The notes beneath the pieces are model-generated. The model saw only the letters and a list, made by a program, of their open reading frames with translations, did no database searches and was not told where the DNA came from. This document shows, in pieces, positions 58,561-64,000 of a stretch of 64,000 bases of DNA (position 1 is its first letter; the number at the start of each line of letters is the position of its first letter). The position numbers and the translations under genes were made by a program. Source of the DNA: Cotesia glomerata. Its lineage: Eukaryota; Arthropoda; Insecta; Hymenoptera; Braconidae. Location of the stretch: the NCBI RefSeq assembly GCF_020080835.1, contig NC_058161.1, forward strand, positions 11,163,297-11,227,296. Direction: 5' to 3'.

Positions 58561-59305
58561 CTGTGGGTAATCAAAGTATTCGAATGATGCATTTTATACT
58601 TAAACTTATTAAATATGAAAATTAAAAATTAAAAAAATTCAGGCACCTGCAGGATAGATCAATGAACAATAATCCGTGGTCAAAAAATTTTTATCGTGAT
58701 TTTTCAATAAGTTATCCATTAATTAATTAACAATTTTTTGTCGCACAAACATTAATATTGCAAGTGCGATAATTGTTAAACTATTAATCTGAGAATTTTT
58801 TCCTTTCGTGGAGCTATTTTTCAAAGGTCTTAGAATATATTCCCGTTAGAAAAATTAAAAAATTGAAAAAAATTTTTTTTTTATAATATTATTATTGATC
58901 CGTTTTCTTATGATCAGAAGCTACTTAAAAATGATTTTTAATAATTTTTATCTCCTCTTGTTTGAAAAATTGTTATAAACAAATGCGTTGTTTATAAGAT
59001 AATTTAAAATTTTTTTTTGATAACATAATCTTTGATGATGATTAGGATTAAAAAAAAAAACCCGTTTCTTAAAAAAATTTTTTTATTGCTTAAAAACGCA
59101 TTTGTTAAATAACAATTTTTTTTCACCACTTATTATGAAAATTAAGGAACCATTTTTGTTTTAAAAATCATTATTTATCTTGGTCTTTGATATTAAAAAA
59201 AAAAATTCGATTATTATTTCAATTTTCATTGTTTATTTAATAAACAATTTGTGATAAACAAATTAATTATCTCTTGGTATTTTTTTTCTTTTTCTACTTA
59301 AAAAA
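58561..59305. other. AT-rich sequence
   Basis: Long A and T runs. ACCTGCAGGATAGATCAA near 58644-58664 resembles the CCTGCAGGATTAATC words of 2080. No gene. Confidence 0.4.
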
Positions 59306-60197
59306 ACAAAAACAACCATGGATTATTTAAAAAAGAAAAAAATTTATTTATATTTTTTATTGAACTTTCAATTTTCTGTTATCTTTAATTTCACCACTCT
59401 GATCTGGTTATTTATGTTTAATTTTATTGTAACTTTTTAACTAATGAAGATACAAAAAAGAAATCTAAGACTTATTTATTCTTTATTAATTAAACAACAA
59501 ATTAAGCCAAAATTTGAAGCTCTGACTCAATTATTTATTTAATTTATACCATTTGTTGATAAAAAAAATCTTCAAGAAAATGTTTTTTTCTACTTTTATG
59601 TCTAAATATCTTATAAACTAATTTAACTATCAACTGTAAAATATAATCTAAAAAATACCTTATATTATTTGTGAACAATATTTTATAAATAAACTTACTT
59701 AAATTAAATAACATTTTTAGTTACTAAGATGCTTAGGCTAATAAACTTGGAGAAAAAAATTTTTTCTACCTTATTTTTATTCATAATTGAAAAAATAACC
59801 GAGCAAAACTAAAATTTATAAGCTGAAATTGTTGATAAATATCCGTTAAATAAAAAGTTACATAAGTTGTAAGTTGATAGTTAAATTTGTTTATAAGATA
59901 TTTAGACATAAAAGTAGAAAAAAACATTTTCTGAAAGATTTTTTTTATCAACAAATGGTATAAATTAAATAAATAATTGAGTCAGAGCTTCAAATTTTGG
60001 CTTAATTTGTTGTTTAATTAATAAAGAATAAATAAGTCTCTAATTTTTTCTTTGTTTTTTCATTAGTTAAAAAGTTATAATAAAATTAAACATAAAAAAC
60101 CAGGTAAGAGTGGTGAAATTAAAGATAACAGAAAATTAAAAGTTCAATAAAAAATATAGATAAATTTTTTTTTTTTAAATAATACATGGTTGTTTTA
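59306..60197. repeat. Long foldback, arms about 330 bp
   Basis: The left arm 59306-59637 and right arm 59871-60197 are complementary with few mismatches. Examples are AACAACCATGGATTATTTAA against TTAAATAATACATGGTTGTT, and AGCCAAAATTTGAAGCTCTG against its complement near 59985-60004. The centre of about 230 bases is AT-rich. No coding content. Confidence 0.88.
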
Positions 60198-60304
60198 AGA
60201 GTTACATGCTATGTCCGGCGCATGCCATTTGATAAAAAAATGATAAAAAAAGGATTTTGCCAATGTCATATCTATATTTTATTTATATTGTAGAGCTATC
60301 GCAA

Positions 60305-60495
60305 ATTCAGACTGTGTGACTCTTAATTTAAACCTAACATTCGCTAATTATAGAAATAACATGAAAATCCGTTCTAACCGAGATTCGAACCCGAGCCGCA
60401 CGCTTACCAGACCGATAACTAACCCCTACACCGTACGACCGATGAGGTGTTTTACATCTCATCATTCTCATAAACTAAATTTATATGGTGACGAT
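60305..60495 (-). mobile_element. tRNA-derived SINE, copy 2
   Basis: The reverse complement carries GGTCGTACGGTGTAGGGGTT, GGTTCGAATCTCGG and TTAGGTTTAAATTAAGAG in the order of copy 1 at 14110-14300. The homology extends about 50 bases before the tRNA head. An open frame on the plus strand (with RDSNPSR) is a translation of the SINE, a common annotation artefact. Confidence 0.75.
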
Positions 60496-60519
60496 TTTTC
60501 TGAAATTTTTGTATCTTTC

Positions 60520-61890
60520 TCTACCCTATCGAAAATAATTTTCAAAATTTTTTCAAATTTTCTTACCCGACCAAAAAAAAGTTACAAGTTATTTAAAGAA
60601 AAATATGTTTTTTTTTTGTTAAATAACCATAACTTTTTGGAAATTGACTTATTGGGATGTTTTTTTTTTGAAAATTTTTGTTTTTAAATGAATTTTTTAG
60701 AAAAAAAATAAAAATAATAATTTGGATCAATATTCAACGTTTTTTTTTAAACTTTCGGAAAAAAAACGAAAATTTCGGGATAAATGCCATTTTTGATTTT
60801 CGATTTTTTTTTATAAAATATTTCAGCATTATCTGCGAATTTCCTGAAATTTTAAGAGTGGCATTTTTTTTCTTACTATTTTTTTTTAGAAATGAAAAAA
60901 AAAATTTTTTTTTTAAATGTTTGTTTTTCGTTATAGCACTATAAATTTTTCAGCAGATTTAGAAAACTTCAAAATCCGAGAAAAAAAAATAAAAACAAAA
61001 ATTAAAAATAACAATCATCGAAAAGATTTGATTATTATTTTTCAATGAAGTTAGATCAAAAATTAAAAAAAGCATTCAATTTTTTTTTTTGTATTTTTTT
61101 TCCAAAACTACATGCAATAACAAAAAAATGAAATTGTTGTTTGATCCATTTTGGAGCAACGCATGAACTTTCAAAAATTTTGAGGCTATTAATTTCAAAC
61201 AAAATTTGTTTGAAATTATTTTCATTTACACAGCAAAAAATATTTTTGTTGAATGATTTATAAACAGTAGACTTGAATGGAATGTGATTTCATTTTTTTA
61301 CACGTTTAAATAATTTACATATCCTAAATTCAGGAGAATTTGAGTATTTTCTCACTAAGACTATAGTTTTGAAAAAAAAAAAAATAATCCAATCTTATCG
61401 ATGATTGTCATTTAAAATTTTTTTTTCTCGGATTTTGAAGTTTTTTAAATCTGCTGAAAAATTTTCAGTGGTATAACGAAAAACAAACATTGAAAAAAAA
61501 TTTTTTTTTTTTCATTTCTAAAAAAGACAATAGAAAGAAAAAAAATGCCACTCTGAAAATTTTAGGAAAATCGCAAAAAATACAGGTTTCTTATAAAAAA
61601 AAATAAATCGGAAATCAAAAATGAGCATCATCCCCAAATTTTCGTTTTTTCCAAAAGTTAAAAAAAAACGTAGAATATGAATCCAAATTATTGTTTTGAT
61701 TTTTTTTTTTTCCAAAAAGTACATTCTAAAACAAAAATTAAAAAAATAAAAAATCCCAACAAGTCAATTTTCAAAAAAGTTATGGTTATTTAACAAAAAA
61801 AAAAAAAAAATATTTTTTTTTAAATAACTCGTAACTTTTTTTTGGTTGGGTAAAAAAATTTGAAAAAATTTTTAAAATTGTTTTCGGGGA
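60520..61890. repeat. Very long foldback, arms about 0.5 kb
   Basis: Left arm about 60520-61030, right arm about 61385-61890. Examples: TTGTTAAATAACCATAACTT against AAGTTATGGTTATTTAACAA, and TTCAGCAGATTTAGAAAACT against its near complement at about 61442-61461. The centre holds AT-rich sequence. The open frames (ca. 60678-60944 and 61518-61724) are mirror-image shadows. Confidence 0.85.
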
Positions 61891-62008
61891 AACTTTCTAT
61901 AGGATCTCAAAACGTTAACATCCGTTGGAAACTCGATTTTCGAAAAACGGGATAAAACCAATAACTTCCCAACTTTTGAAAATTTTCAATTCTTTTAGCG
62001 GGAAGTTA
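61885..62008 (+). repeat. Repeat shared with 45508-45622
   Basis: Same order of words as the segment in the 2.34-kb element: TCAAAACGTTAACATCCGTT through GCGGGAAGTTA. The 1.06-kb TIR element is inserted directly at its end. Confidence 0.8.
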
Positions 62009-63069
62009 CACGGAGAAAAAAGTGTTGCTATTATCACGACATAGTATAGTGATGATCACGATTCACGTATGACTATACTTTAGATGCGCATATGTCCAAT
62101 CTAGTGGATCGTGATTATCACGATCTACATAGATTCGGATATCGAATGTCTATATTGCTATGGTTTATAGATGATTATTAGTTGTTTTTGATTAAATGTT
62201 AATTATATGTTATTGCAGACTATTTTTTTTTTTTAGTTTTTTCGTATAGTATTGTTATAAACATAAATACGAATTCCTTGTATAGCTTGATTAGTTTAAA
62301 ATTTTTGTGTAGTTTATATGACAGTCAAGAATTAGGTTAGGTTTAAAAATGTTTAAATAATGACTGACAGCGGTTGGAATTTATTTTATGACTTTTCTTT
62401 TTATTTTTAAAAATATTAGCCTAGAAATTTGTATTATTGATATATTCATTAAAAAATACGCAATTATTTTTATCATAAGAAAAATATTTTTTAATGGAAT
62501 TTTTACTTCTTTATTATTTATTTATGCTAAAAGAACCTTTTATGAAAACACAAATGTTATTTATTTAATACAATATATAATGTTCATTGTTTTTCTTTAT
62601 CAACGCAGTAGACTTATATACAATAACCACGGACACAGCATTAACACAGTTAACATAGGAAGATTTATTTCTTTACTAGACCTTCAAAAAACGACACGAG
62701 TTTTTCAAGATTCCACTTGAGTAATTTATCAACAACCCAATTGTCCATATCGCTGTTAATATATAAATTAGTGCAATTATCGCTATTTCATCACCAAAAT
62801 TGTAAATAAATAAACTCGTAAGTTTCAGACTTGGTTATGCGTGGTGGCGCTGAACGCGTCGTGGATAGTGATAATCACGATCCGTTTCGCTGTAGTAAGA
62901 AAACATTTTGAGATATTCACTATATACAGTTGAGCGTGGTATTCAGTATTCACTGATTCAAGCATAACTGTATTCGTATGGTGAATATGACAATACTGTT
63001 TTGAGCTAATCACGATACTTCGTTCACGATCCACTGGATCGCTATAATAGCAATACTTTTTTCTCCGTG
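62009..63069 (-). mobile_element. 1.06-kb TIR element, copy 2
   Basis: Inverted second copy of the element at 5635-6749, near-identical over most of its length. CACGGAGAAAAAAGTGTTGC is at the left and the complement of CACGGAGAAAAAAGTATTGC at the right. It is flanked by a TA/TA 2-base duplication. No transposase is encoded; the open frames inside are unrecognised and shared by both copies only in part. Confidence 0.87.
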
Positions 63070-63091
63070 TAAATAACGACTCCGTAAGTAT

Positions 63092-63188
63092 TATACTCTT
63101 TAAACATGAATTAGTGAAAATTCACTGGAATAAGTGAATATTTACTTATTCCAGTGAATTTTCACTAATTAATGTTTAGAGAGTAACA
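63092..63188. repeat. Nearly perfect palindrome of about 97 bp
   Basis: TTAGTGAAAATTCACTGGAA and its complement TTCCAGTGAATTTTCACTAA surround a centre AATATT; outer parts (ACTCTTTAAACAT / ATGTTTAGAGAGT) also pair with a few mismatches. No loop to speak of. Confidence 0.85.
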
Positions 63189-63819
63189 TTAAATTATTCA
63201 AACAATAGAAAAATAAACTTGACATCCATTTCCACTAGTTTTTGAAATCGGTTCTTAGTAACTGACATATGTCTTTGTTGAGGCTCAATTTTTAAGTTTA
63301 TTTTTAAATAAAATAAATACAATGAACTTAACAGTACAGAAACAAACATAACAAAAAAAAGTTGTATTGTATGTTATGTCTCTATTACAAAAAATAAAGA
63401 TTTATCTCCATCGATGTGGGCAGGTCAGCATAAAATCGAATCATTCCCCTTTTTCTATGGTGGGGATAAAATTGAAGGCGTATCCTGAGAGGCGTGGTAA
63501 CACTAGAGAATCAGCTTATAGTGAAACGATGAAACGATCACTAGGCTTCAGTCCCCACTGAGACGTTGAATTGCAAGGTACAAACGTTAGTGACTATATG
63601 TCATATAATACTCATCTACGAAAAAGTAAAGTTCATTTTGCTTGTGAAAAAATAATTAACATTAAATGTGTTAATTTTAGTTACCATGTCTCAAGTTTCA
63701 TGAAATCTCAATTAAAATAACGTGAATGTGCAATCTCGATTTGTTAATTAATAACTTGATTGGTGCAAGAATTTTGTTGAAGTAAAGTAATAAACAATAA
63801 GAAAGGTAAATCATATCTA
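63189..63819. other. Upstream region of the CBF-beta gene
   Basis: It should hold the promoter and leader of the gene at the right edge. A short plus-strand open frame at 63367-63561 is unrecognised. No TATA box stands out. Confidence 0.4.
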
Positions 63820-64000
63820 ATGATGATGCACGCGATGAGTGAACATGCTGGAGGTGTTGGAGGCCTTGGTGTAGGTGTGTTACCTTTTGACGGAATGGGT
63901 TTATATGAACAACCGCGTCCAAAATTCGTTTTTAAGATGCCAAGAGTTGTACCTGACCAAAAGGCTAAATTTGAAAGCGATGAGTTGTTCAGACGACTGA
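63820..64000 (+). CDS. CBFB: Core-binding factor beta (Brother/Big brother), 5' part
   Basis: CBF-beta binds RUNX transcription factors in the nucleus, raises their DNA affinity and protects them from degradation. The frame starts with two ATG codons and a Gly-rich leader of about 35 residues (EHAGGVGGLGVGVLPFDGMG), as in insect Brother proteins. Then PKFVFKMPRVVPDQKAKFES and DELFRRL match the highly conserved N-terminus of the CBF-beta fold. The gene runs off the window at 64000, still open. Which of the initial Met codons is used is open (63820, 63823 or the Met of MPRVVPDQ in other isoforms). Confidence 0.92.
   Translation, partial: MMMHAMSEHAGGVGGLGVGVLPFDGMGLYEQPRPKFVFKMPRVVPDQKAKFESDELFRRL

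Noticed and set aside
60316..60687. Plus-strand frame that contains RDSNPSR and RPITNPYTVRP
   Set aside because: This is the complement of the tRNA-derived SINE, a known source of false proteins.
60678..61724. Similar Phe/Lys-rich frames on both strands
   Set aside because: They are mirror images within the long foldback and not two genes.

Overview
The window is AT-rich eukaryotic DNA with short introns, a 100-N assembly gap and dense, nested transposon relics. The conserved genes are animal/insect genes. Bracovirus-type genes (a vankyrin-like ankyrin protein and two protein tyrosine phosphatases) sit in the same contig. Together these point to the genome of a microgastrine braconid parasitoid wasp (Cotesia-like). 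That assignment is an inference from gene content, not a database match.

Layout. About 1-4.9 kb is repeats, including a TGATCA-rich array and the assembly gap. About 4.9-20 kb is a decaying virus-like locus. It holds an unrecognised minus-strand spliced gene with three separate lesions (a 1.1-kb transposon, a stop and a frameshift), an ankyrin gene frameshifted near its 3' end, a PTP whose catalytic Cys and Arg are both replaced, three copies of a small helical-protein module, and a PTP cut off at its N-terminal side next to a non-LTR element. Tandem GGCCAAG-rich arrays and a tRNA-derived SINE lie among them. About 20-23.7 kb is an internally deleted LINE followed by a terminal-inverted-repeat element that carries a broken SAP-domain exon.

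About 25.5-37.9 kb is the conserved cellular block: a PIX-family RhoGEF (plus strand, at least 10 exons), MED11 (minus, 3 exons), UTP14 (minus, 6 exons, about 770 aa) and a CFAP97/hemingway-type small protein (minus, 2 exons). All are intact by eye except for one unresolved exon junction in the PIX gene. About 38.4-41 kb holds DIRS-type and LINE fragments with a 199-bp Helitron-like insertion. About 41.6-49.3 kb is a decayed Copia-type retrotransposon on the minus strand. Its integrase is split by a 2.3-kb inverted-repeat element and its gag by a short CCCG-bounded insert. About 50-63.2 kb has no cellular gene that I can support. It is a patchwork of tandem repeats, a LINE reverse-transcriptase fragment, several foldback elements with arms up to roughly 0.5 kb, and the second, inverted copy of the 1.1-kb transposon found at 5.6 kb. 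At the right edge the first exon of the core-binding factor beta homologue (Brother/Big brother) begins and runs off the window.

How the genes relate. The conserved genes serve separate housekeeping or signalling roles: Rac/Cdc42 signalling at adhesions, Mediator, small-subunit ribosome assembly, a cilium-related family, and the RUNX co-factor. The virus-like genes belong to families that bracovirus particles deliver to the parasitised host, but here most carry disabling changes, so this locus looks like a relict rather than a working proviral segment.
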